A DNA stretch of 12,278 nt from Chloroflexota bacterium. GTDB lineage: Bacteria; Chloroflexota; Dehalococcoidia; Lucifugimonadales; UBA3495. Below are positions 7,249-12,278 of this stretch, piece after piece. Made by a program: the position numbers and the translations under genes. The stretch covers positions 1 through 12,278 of the forward strand of contig JADFQT010000041.1 in NCBI GenBank assembly GCA_022561675.1. The letters run 5' to 3'. Every line of letters starts with the position of its first letter. The stretch's first letter is position 1. The notes beneath the pieces were generated by a model. That model was not told where the DNA came from. It was given only the letters and a program-made list of their open reading frames with translations, and ran no database searches.

Positions 7249-7608
7249 ATGAGCGAGAAAGCGCTGTTTTATTGGTGGCCCCGTTGATCTTCCTGCAAGA
7301 AGGTAAGGGAGTTGCTCTTACAAAAGGGTTTGGAGCTGGAAGAGCGGGACTATTTTAAGGAGCCGTTCAGCGAGCGGGAGATCCTAGACTTGGCCGCGAC
7401 CGTCAGCCTGTCGGAGCTGTTTGCTCGACGCAGTCCCAGCCTGAAAAAGATGGGTCTGGCCGGGCAGGAGCTGCCCGACGCTGAGATGCTCAAGTTGATG
7501 TTGCAAGAGCCCCGCCTGATTCGGAGGCCGCTGGTAAAGATCGGCGACAAAATGCTCATCGGGGCCAATTTGAAGGTATTGGCCGAGGCTCTGGAAGATA
7601 TCGGCTGA
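7249..7608 (+). CDS. ArsC/Spx-family thioredoxin-fold protein, probable selenoprotein (UGA = Sec13)
   Basis: Reading from ATG 7249, 'MSEKALFYWWPR' is followed by TGA (7285-7287), then 'SSCKKVRELLLQKG' and an open frame to TGA at 7606-7608. With TGA read as selenocysteine the product is 119 residues, a normal length for the ArsC/Spx/YffB family. The family's first strand ends in Pro-(Arg/Thr)-Cys-x-x-Cys, so TGA replaces the first redox cysteine and Cys16 is kept: a UxxC pair. Downstream family marks are 'ERDYFKEPFSEREI', 'ELFARRSPSLKKMG' and the cis-Pro segment 'LIRRPLVKIGDKMLIG' (Pro94). Members are thiol oxidoreductases, arsenate reductase-like enzymes or Spx-type regulators; a UxxC pair favours an enzyme. 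A SECIS-like hairpin lies at 7303-7321. It stands alone between a repeat and the HAD gene. The alternative is a Cys codon (TGC/TGT) changed to TGA by one base, by mutation or sequencing error. A caller ignoring recoding would start at TTG 7312 and lose the active site. Confidence 0.75.
7303..7321 (+). promoter_or_regulatory. Candidate bacterial SECIS hairpin
   Basis: In the mRNA, GUAAGGG (7303-7309) pairs with GCUCUUAC less one base (7315-7321): seven pairs including one G-U, closing the loop AGUUG (7310-7314). The stem starts 15 nt after the UGA and the apical loop 22 nt after it. Known bacterial SECIS elements are hairpins just inside the coding sequence with the loop roughly 16-37 nt past UGA and a G among the first loop bases; here G is second. 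The stem is short, and folding has not been computed. Confidence 0.5.
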
Positions 7609-7624
7609 TTCCGGCTAATTCCTG

Positions 7625-7663
7625 GGCAGGTTTCCCGGTTGGCCGGTTCGGGCCAAACCTGCC
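7625..7663 (+). terminator. Hairpin after the UxxC protein gene, possible terminator
   Basis: GGCAGGTTT (7625-7633) pairs perfectly with AAACCTGCC (7655-7663). Inside, CCCG (7634-7637) pairs with CGGG (7649-7652), leaving a two-base bulge. It starts 16 bases after the stop codon. No U-tract follows, so it may be an RNA-stabilising or Rho-assisted structure and not a classical terminator. Confidence 0.4.
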
Positions 7664-7744
7664 GGGCCAAATCATCCGCTGGCATTCGGCCCGGCGGCAG
7701 CTAGCGGTTCTCAGCCTGCTGGGACGCTAGGGAAGACTCCCGGC

Positions 7745-7773
7745 TTGGACCTAAATGTTTAGCGTGTTATGAT
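7745..7773 (+). promoter_or_regulatory. Sigma-70-type promoter for the HAD gene
   Basis: TTGGAC (7745-7750), a 17-nt spacer and TATGAT (7768-7773) are each one base from consensus. A second -10-like TATAAT lies at 7783-7788 in the same AT-rich patch. Start of transcription would be near 7780, about 50 nt before the ATG. Confidence 0.6.
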
Positions 7774-7829
7774 ATTCGTAAATATAATAATCTTTCCGGG
7801 AAACTTCGATCAAGGATTCCCTCCCGCTG

Positions 7830-8267
7830 ATGAAAATATTTTTCGACGTGGACTACACGATACTGGGGTTGGATGATACACTGCGGCCCAACACCAAGGA
7901 GACTTTCCAAAAGCTGTTGGATGACCGGCATGAAATCTACATCTGGTCCGGAATGGGAGAGCGGTGGGAGGTCATCGAGAAGCACGACCTGGGAGGCTTC
8001 GTCAGTGGTGTGTACGAGAAGCCCACGGAGCATTTCCACGAAAAACTGGAGGAGTTGAAGGTACCCTGCGAACCGGAATTTGTCATCGACGACTATCCGG
8101 AAATCGTAGCGGCCTTTGGCGGAGTTTGGGTCCCCCCTTACTTCTTCGCGAAAAACACGGATCAAGAGATGGACCGCATCTACCGCATCGTTTGCGATTT
8201 CGTCGAACATGGCACCTCGGAAGACCGCCAGTATCGGGCCAAGGGGACGGTTCTGCCCCTTTTCTAA
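7830..8267 (+). CDS. Small HAD-superfamily hydrolase-like protein
   Basis: The 145-residue protein opens with HAD motif I 'FFDVDYT' (D6 nucleophile, D8 acid/base), has motif II at 'IYIWSG' (S40), a candidate motif III lysine at K64 ('YEKPTEHFHEKL') and motif IV 'FVIDDYPE' (D87/D88). All the catalytic positions are present, so it should be an active phosphatase or phosphotransferase. It lacks room for a large cap domain, so the substrate might be a macromolecule or a small phosphate ester; this cannot be read. ATG 7830 has AAGGA at 7812-7816, a rather long spacing. A good promoter lies ahead, and mutL begins 70 bases after its stop on the same strand, so the two are probably co-transcribed. 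It resembles short conserved proteins of unknown role; I do not recognise a named subfamily. Confidence 0.75.
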   Translation: MKIFFDVDYTILGLDDTLRPNTKETFQKLLDDRHEIYIWSGMGERWEVIEKHDLGGFVSGVYEKPTEHFHEKLEELKVPCEPEFVIDDYPEIVAAFGGVWVPPYFFAKNTDQEMDRIYRIVCDFVEHGTSEDRQYRAKGTVLPLF

Positions 8268-8321
8268 TCAATTTTCCTAATCGAATACTGGGCCGGCATA
8301 GCACCGTTGGTTGGGTAGCGG

Positions 8322-8327
8322 GGAGGG
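8322..8327 (+). promoter_or_regulatory. Ribosome binding site that decides the mutL start
   Basis: GGAGGG lies 10 nt before ATG 8338. The longer reading from TTG 8311 would place this site inside the coding sequence and add nine residues not seen in MutL, so ATG 8338 is chosen. Confidence 0.7.
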
Positions 8328-8337
8328 ATTGACCGCC

Positions 8338-10134
8338 ATGGTCATCAGGGTACTTGATTCCGAGTTGGCAGCCCAGATAGCCGCCGGAGAAGTGGTAGAG
8401 CGGCCGGCATCGGCGGTTAAGGAGCTGCTGGAGAACGCCATAGACGCCGGCGCCCAACAGATATTCGTGGAGATTCTGGGCGGTGGCGTCGAGCAGATCC
8501 GCGTAACCGACGATGGCCACGGCATTCCCGCTGAAGAAGTAGAGCTGGCCTTCCAGCATCATGCCACCAGCAAGGTGGCGACTCAGGAGCAGCTGGATGC
8601 CATCGCCACCCTGGGTTTTCGCGGGGAGGCCCTCCCCAGCATCGCCGCCGTTTCTCGCCTCACTTTAACCACCAGACCAGCTCAGGCTCAAGCCGGCTAC
8701 CAGATTGAAAAGCGTTGGGGACAGCCGGTCCGCTCCGGGCCTCATGCAAGCCCACCCGGCACCTCCGTTACCGTGGCAGACCTGTTTGGCAACTTGCCGG
8801 CGCGACGAAAGTTCCTCAAATCCGCCTCCGCTGAATCTGGCCGCGTTCACGACCTGTTTTCACGTTACGCCCTCGCCTATCCCGAGATCCGGTTTCAGCT
8901 AAAATCCGGGGGCCGAACCGGGCTGTCCACGACCGGAACCGGGAAATGGGACGAGGCCTTTTTGGCGGTGTACGGCCCGGAAGTAGCGGGGCAGATGCTG
9001 GAAGTGGCCGAGGAAGATCCGGAGACGGGCTACCGGATCGATGGCTTCACTGGGGCGGCGGGGTTGAATCGGGCCAATCGAAGCTACATGACCCTGCTGG
9101 TTAACCGGCGTTGGATTCAGAGTCGCGTCCTCGCCTTCGCCCTGGAGGAGGCTTACCACGGGCTGCTGCCCGAGAAACGGTACCCTATTGCGGTCCTCAA
9201 TCTAACCCTGCCCTTTGCCGACGTCGACGTGAACGCTCATCCCACCAAACGGGAGGTCCGCTTTCATCACGAGTCCCAGGTTTACTCCCTGCTGCAAAAG
9301 GCGGTTCGGTCCGCCTTGATCGCCGAGTCCCCCGTGCCTCGCATGAGCGGCGCCGGCCTTCCGGCGGGGGGCAGGTGGCCAAAGGGAGACACTCCCGCCT
9401 CCGCCGGGTTTTTCCGGAACCCCTTCGATCGCTCCCCTTTGGACCGGAGCCCCACTGGCGCCGGTGCCGCTACCAATGCTGGAGGTGGCATCCCCTACTC
9501 CGCCGGAGGCGGCCTGGAAACCTATGCGGGACCGGCGGATGCGGCCGCCACACCCCGGCAAGCCTTGCCCTTGCTGCGGGTAGTGGGTCAGATCAAGCTA
9601 ACCTACATAGTGGCGGAGAGCCCCGACGGAATGTACCTGGTAGACCAGCACGCGGCCCATGAAAGAGTGATCTTCGACCGCCTTCGGCAGCAGGCAGCCA
9701 CCAACTCCCCCCAATGCCAGCCCCTCTTGCAGCCGGTCTCGGTGGAGCTTACTCCGGCCCAGCTGGAGGTGCTCCAGAGCAACGTCACTTTGCTGGCTTC
9801 CCACGGCTTTCAGATCGAACCCTTTGGGGAGAGCACCTATCTGGTGCGGGCGGTACCCAGCGTCCTGAACACCGGGGATCCGGCCCGGTCCTTTACCGAT
9901 CTGCTGGACCTGGTGGCCTTCGAGGGACTGATGCGCCAGCAGGAGGATGTGTTAACGGCATCCCTGGCTTGTCACAGCGCAATTCGGGCCGGCAAGGCGT
10001 TGAGCGATGAAGAGATGCGGGCTTTGCTGGAGCAACTGGAGGCCACGGATAATCCCCATACCTGCCCCCACGGCAGACCCACCCTGTTACATTTCAGCGA
10101 GTACCAGATGGAGCGGGAGTTCGGACGCCGTTAG
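8338..10134 (+). CDS. mutL: DNA mismatch repair protein MutL (endonuclease type)
   Basis: MutL couples MutS mismatch recognition to strand incision and removal. The 598-residue protein has the GHKL ATPase at the N-terminus: 'KELLENAIDAGA' (catalytic E29, N33), 'DDGHGIP' (from D58), 'ATSK' and 'GFRGEAL' (93-99), then 'VDVNAHPTKREVRF'. A Gly/Ala/Pro/Ser-rich linker (about 340-405) includes the small tandem 'DRSPLDRSP'. The C-terminal domain holds the metal-dependent nuclease signature: 'DQHAAHER' (from D436), 'ACHSAIRAGK' (C545) and 'CPHGRP' (576-581). E. coli-type MutL lacks these, so strand discrimination here is likely MutH-independent. The last residue of the DQHA(x)2E(x)4E motif is Asp (D447) and not the usual Glu. 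The gene follows the HAD gene by 70 bases, and its stop faces a convergent minus-strand gene with no obvious terminator hairpin between. Confidence 0.97.
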   Translation: MVIRVLDSELAAQIAAGEVVERPASAVKELLENAIDAGAQQIFVEILGGGVEQIRVTDDGHGIPAEEVELAFQHHATSKVATQEQLDAIATLGFRGEALPSIAAVSRLTLTTRPAQAQAGYQIEKRWGQPVRSGPHASPPGTSVTVADLFGNLPARRKFLKSASAESGRVHDLFSRYALAYPEIRFQLKSGGRTGLSTTGTGKWDEAFLAVYGPEVAGQMLEVAEEDPETGYRIDGFTGAAGLNRANRSYMTLLVNRRWIQSRVLAFALEEAYHGLLPEKRYPIAVLNLTLPFADVDVNAHPTKREVRFHHESQVYSLLQKAVRSALIAESPVPRMSGAGLPAGGRWPKGDTPASAGFFRNPFDRSPLDRSPTGAGAATNAGGGIPYSAGGGLETYAGPADAAATPRQALPLLRVVGQIKLTYIVAESPDGMYLVDQHAAHERVIFDRLRQQAATNSPQCQPLLQPVSVELTPAQLEVLQSNVTLLASHGFQIEPFGESTYLVRAVPSVLNTGDPARSFTDLLDLVAFEGLMRQQEDVLTASLACHSAIRAGKALSDEEMRALLEQLEATDNPHTCPHGRPTLLHFSEYQMEREFGRR

Positions 10135-10253
10135 CGTCCTCAGCGGGGCCCAAACGCGGGGGTTACCCGGTAGGCTCCCCAGTGGCATATGGGCAAGGCA
10201 CCACGCCGCCCGACTATATGGCTATTTGCTGGAATCGCGCGGATCCGTTGCGT

Positions 10254-10499
10254 TTAGCGGCGCCGAGGGTCCTTGCGGGGGTCTTTAGCGGGATGGAAGA
10301 TCGAATCAGGGCCTGGGAACTCCTGGGTGGACGCGCTGGCGTCCTTTGCGCCAAAACGCAATGCGCCCATGGAGATTCCCGCCAGAGCCGCCACGCCCAA
10401 CGATAACTTTACCAGGAAACTGCGGCGGGAAGGATCACCACTGGTGGTTTGGGCGTTGGTGGTTTGGGCGTTGGTGGTTTGGGATTGATCTGCGGCCAC
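10254..10499 (-). CDS. Small twin-arginine (Tat) signal protein, function unknown
   Basis: The 81-residue protein starts at GTG (10497-10499) with GGGAG (plus-strand CTCCC 10505-10509) 5 nt upstream. Residues 1-20 are a Gln/Thr/Asn-rich tail made of repeated 'QTTNA'. A Tat-type segment follows: 'SRRSFLVKLSLGVAALAGIS', with the twin arginines and then a hydrophobic stretch. The C-terminal ~35 residues are polar and end in 'HPAKDPRKDPRRR'. Rieske and other cofactor proteins open with such a segment, but here the frame stops normally about 35 residues later with no Fe-S motif, so it is either a small membrane-anchored or exported protein or the remnant of a longer one. I do not recognise the C-terminal motif as a family. 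It lies convergent to mutL and downstream of the FAD oxidoreductase on the same strand, separated by about 220 bases. Confidence 0.6.
   Translation of the reverse strand: MAADQSQTTNAQTTNAQTTSGDPSRRSFLVKLSLGVAALAGISMGALRFGAKDASASTQEFPGPDSIFHPAKDPRKDPRRR
10442..10483. repeat. 15-bp tandem repeat inside the Tat-signal gene
   Basis: TGGTGGTTTGGGCGT occurs at 10442-10456 and 10457-10471, followed by a partial copy at 10472-10483 (about 2.8 copies, no mismatches). On the minus strand each unit encodes five residues (QTTNA), so copy-number change would keep the reading frame. Confidence 0.9.
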
Positions 10500-10720
10500 T
10501 TTAACTCCCTTTTCAGATAGTGTGGATCAGTAGTTCTTGAAGCGCTGGCATTATCCGGAAAGCTTCGTCCGGCGCCCGTTAAGGTTTGAATAACGCCTGG
10601 ACATGCCGACACCAATTTTACTCCCCGCCCCGAATTTTGCAACCGGAGCCCCAGGCGTCGGGACCCTTCTTTTCGGGGTGATGCGCTTCACCGCAGGCCA
10701 AGTGGCTCTGGATGCGGGCT
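10500..10720. other. Gap between the Tat-signal gene and the FAD oxidoreductase gene
   Basis: This region holds the ribosome binding site of the Tat-signal gene at its left edge. A -10-like GATAAT on the minus strand (plus-strand 10550-10555) has no good -35 partner. I see no convincing terminator or ORF. Confidence 0.3.
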
Positions 10721-12061
10721 TCAGCACCCGGCTTGGGCGTCTTCCAGCACCATTCGGGCCACCAGGCGTCCCATGCGCACCGAGTAATTGGTGCCCCGGT
10801 CTTCTGGATAAATTTGAGTGGTATTGGCCAGGTAAAGATTCCGGAAAGGCGTCCGGTGCTCCGGAATGCGCTGGCCGTAATTGACCCCGATGATCGGTTG
10901 AGCTCCGTCTATTTTGTGGTGGAAATACTCCCTGACCCAGGAGGGGTCGAACTGGGGGTTGATTTTCTGGAGATGGGGCAGATAGGCCGCCAGCAGCTCC
11001 TCTGCGGACATCTGATAAAGCTCGCTGTCTCGACTGGGGTAGTTGGTCAGATAAACCAGATGGTTGCCCCCATAGAGAGCTGGGTCTACCAGGTTGGTAT
11101 GCTCGATGACGCCCACGAAGGGCAGGCTGAGGTCGGCTATATTCATCCAGTACTTGTCGGACAATGGGCGATCAAGGGCCAGAATCAGCACCACCGCCGC
11201 CAGATAGCGGACGTTATCCAGCCGCTCCTGGTAAGCGACCGGCAGTGGAGGAACCAGCCTGGTGAAGATGTAAGAAGGCGTGGTGGCGATAATGGCGTCG
11301 TAGCTGCGGATTTCCGCTTCGATTTCCGGGTCCTGGTCCGGCAATTTCACCTCCAGCCCGGTAGCCGTCCCATCCTCTACTACCACGCGTTGGACTCGGG
11401 CAGACAGGTGGATGTCGCCTCCTTGTTGCTCAATCCGCTCTCCCAGCGTGTCGAAAACCTCCCCGAAGCTGCCCATGGGGTAACCTAACCGCTCCCGCGC
11501 CAGAATTCCCTGTCGGGATGACACCCTCAGCCGAAACTTGCCCCACAGCCAGGTCATGCTAATCTGGTCGTAGTTCTCGCCAAATTTGCCCCGCAGCAGT
11601 GGCTCCCAGATGACCTGATAGGCCTCCTTGCCCATACGACGGGTAATCCATTCCTGAGCAGTCACGCTCTCATACTTCTGCCAGTTGGAGGTTTTTTGCA
11701 GGACCAGGCTCCACAGGCCCACCCGCAGTCTTTGGACCAGCGACAGCGGCTTGAAACGCAGCAGGTCCCAGGGAGTGGAGAAGTCCCAGAGGCGGCCGCC
11801 GTGGAACAGCCCTACTTGAGATTCCAACCACGCCAGCTTTTCGCCCAGCCCCAGCTCTTGAATCAGGTCCACCATGTCGGTATCGCTGACAAACAGGTGG
11901 TGGTAGCCCCGCTCCAGCCTGCCGCCGCCCACCAGGAAGGTGGAAGCCTGGCCACCCAGGAAGGGCGCCTGCTCGAACACTTCGGCGTAATGGCCCAGTT
12001 TAGTCAGGTCGTAAGCGGCGGCCAGTCCCGCTGCTCCGGCCCCTATGATGCCGACTCTCAA
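10721..12061 (-). CDS. NAD(P)/FAD-dependent oxidoreductase (amine oxidase / protoporphyrinogen-oxidase-like fold)
   Basis: The 446-residue protein begins with a Rossmann FAD site 'VGIIGAGAAGLAAAYDL' (GxGxxG at 7-12), the ribose-binding acid E30 in 'VFEQ' and the following 'GG' (36-37), the pattern of the amine-oxidase/protoporphyrinogen-oxidase/UDP-galactopyranose-mutase-like group. Residues from about 400 ('YLANTTQIYPEDRGTNYSV') form the second FAD-contact region. The substrate is unknown; such proteins act in carotenoid, porphyrin or sugar-nucleotide chemistry, and homologues often sit with glycosyltransferases and membrane proteins of envelope biosynthesis. The start is TTG at 12059-12061, which overlaps the TGA of the upstream gene (12058-12060) by two bases; an AAGGAAG lies just upstream. 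That implies translational coupling. The start is well supported because the Rossmann strand begins at residue 2. No signal peptide is present. Confidence 0.85.
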   Translation of the reverse strand: MRVGIIGAGAAGLAAAYDLTKLGHYAEVFEQAPFLGGQASTFLVGGGRLERGYHHLFVSDTDMVDLIQELGLGEKLAWLESQVGLFHGGRLWDFSTPWDLLRFKPLSLVQRLRVGLWSLVLQKTSNWQKYESVTAQEWITRRMGKEAYQVIWEPLLRGKFGENYDQISMTWLWGKFRLRVSSRQGILARERLGYPMGSFGEVFDTLGERIEQQGGDIHLSARVQRVVVEDGTATGLEVKLPDQDPEIEAEIRSYDAIIATTPSYIFTRLVPPLPVAYQERLDNVRYLAAVVLILALDRPLSDKYWMNIADLSLPFVGVIEHTNLVDPALYGGNHLVYLTNYPSRDSELYQMSAEELLAAYLPHLQKINPQFDPSWVREYFHHKIDGAQPIIGVNYGQRIPEHRTPFRNLYLANTTQIYPEDRGTNYSVRMGRLVARMVLEDAQAGC

Positions 12062-12278
12062 CAGGATTCTTCCTTAGGCCAAGCCAATTGGGACTCCAGG
12101 TTCGACCCTACCGGCTCAGCGGTCGCGCTGGTGAGATTTTTCCCGGTCGCGCTGGTGAGATTTTTCAAGGAAAGGTTCTGGCGCCAAAGCAGCACCAGGC
12201 CCAGTAGCGTGACGGGGAGCCAGAGGGCAACCAGATGAAGTACCACGGCATAAACGGCGCCCACCGAACCACTTACTC
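12058..12278 (-). CDS. Membrane protein, C-terminal end only (possibly flippase-like UPF0104 / LPG-synthase TM family)
   Basis: The frame is open to the window edge (the last two bases belong to a split codon), so the N-terminal part is outside; about 72 codons are visible. GTG at 12264 is only an internal Val. The visible part starts with a hydrophobic helix, 'VYAVVLHLVALWLPVTLLGL', then 'VLLWRQN', followed by a polar tail containing two copies of an 8-residue repeat (KNLTSATG, KNLTSATA). A last helix with an aromatic-Leu-Pro core just before a short polar tail recalls the flippase-like/lysylphosphatidylglycerol-synthase transmembrane family, but this is resemblance of one helix only. Its stop overlaps the TTG start of the FAD oxidoreductase, so the two form an operon and may act together in envelope lipid or glycan synthesis. 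Confidence 0.6.
   Translation of the reverse strand, partial: VSGSVGAVYAVVLHLVALWLPVTLLGLVLLWRQNLSLKNLTSATGKNLTSATAEPVGSNLESQLAWPKEESC
12121..12168. repeat. 24-bp tandem repeat in the tail of the membrane protein gene
   Basis: GGTCGCGCTGGTGAGATTTT (12121-12140) recurs at 12145-12164, and the match continues through TC, giving 22 identical bases in a 24-base period. On the minus strand each unit encodes eight residues, KNLTSAT plus Gly or Ala, in frame. Confidence 0.9.

Noticed and set aside
7249..7287. A 12-codon ORF followed by a separate 98-residue ORF starting at TTG 7312
   Set aside because: Both are in one frame and together rebuild a complete ArsC/Spx-family protein; TTG 7312 has no ribosome binding site and would lose the active-site strand.
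8311..8337. TTG 8311 as the mutL start
   Set aside because: The ribosome binding site at 8322-8327 lies downstream of it, and MutL proteins begin at the 'IRVLD' strand encoded right after ATG 8338.
9111..9662. Plus-strand 183-codon ORF within mutL in another frame
   Set aside because: It is Arg/Gly/Pro-rich and lies wholly inside mutL, mostly over the linker; typical shadow of a GC-rich gene.
10409..10642. Minus-strand 77-codon ORF with a Pro-rich 'PPTPKPPTPK' tail
   Set aside because: It is the alternative frame of the 15-bp tandem repeat in the Tat-signal gene; that gene has the better ribosome binding site and a recognisable Tat segment.

Overview
The window is about 12.3 kb of GC-rich bacterial DNA and looks like one chromosomal stretch with mostly housekeeping content. 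Gene content and protein style (a long MutS, an endonuclease-type MutL, a molybdopterin-binding complex I or formate-dehydrogenase-like subunit, short dispersed hairpin repeats) would suit a Chloroflexota/Dehalococcoidia-like organism. That placement is a guess from general resemblance. There is no rRNA or other marker to settle it.

Layout. Positions 2-1009 (+) are the 3' part of a molybdopterin oxidoreductase/NuoG-like subunit. A 490-base gap follows, filled with inverted-repeat, MITE-like material. Next come a ferredoxin/flavodoxin-NADP+ reductase-like flavoprotein (1500-2252) and mutS (2516-5248). A homodimer-type ABC exporter half-transporter follows (best read from a non-standard ATA codon at 5313, to 7055), with its own extended -10 promoter. 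Then come a second short dispersed hairpin repeat, a small ArsC/Spx-family thioredoxin-fold protein (7249-7608), a small HAD-family protein (7830-8267) and mutL (8338-10134). The strand then switches. On the minus strand are a small Tat-signal protein (10254-10499), an FAD-dependent amine-oxidase-type oxidoreductase (10721-12061) and the C-terminal end of a membrane protein (12058-12278) that overlaps the oxidoreductase start.

The main discovery candidate is the ArsC/Spx-family gene. It has a strong ribosome binding site and a good ATG start, but an in-frame TGA sits at codon 13, exactly where the first redox cysteine of the family's CxxC motif belongs (U-S-S-C). The frame is then open to a normal family length of 119 residues. 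A 7-bp hairpin whose apical loop has G at its second position starts 15 nt after the TGA, as expected for a bacterial SECIS element. I read this as a selenoprotein with a UxxC active site. The alternative is a single-base error or nonsense mutation.

Functionally, mutS and mutL give methyl-independent mismatch repair (MutL carries the endonuclease motifs). The flavin reductase, complex I-type subunit and ArsC-like protein point to redox metabolism. The minus-strand pair (membrane protein plus FAD oxidoreductase) looks like a translationally coupled envelope or lipid/sugar-modification operon. Several proteins here carry in-frame short tandem repeats or low-complexity inserts.
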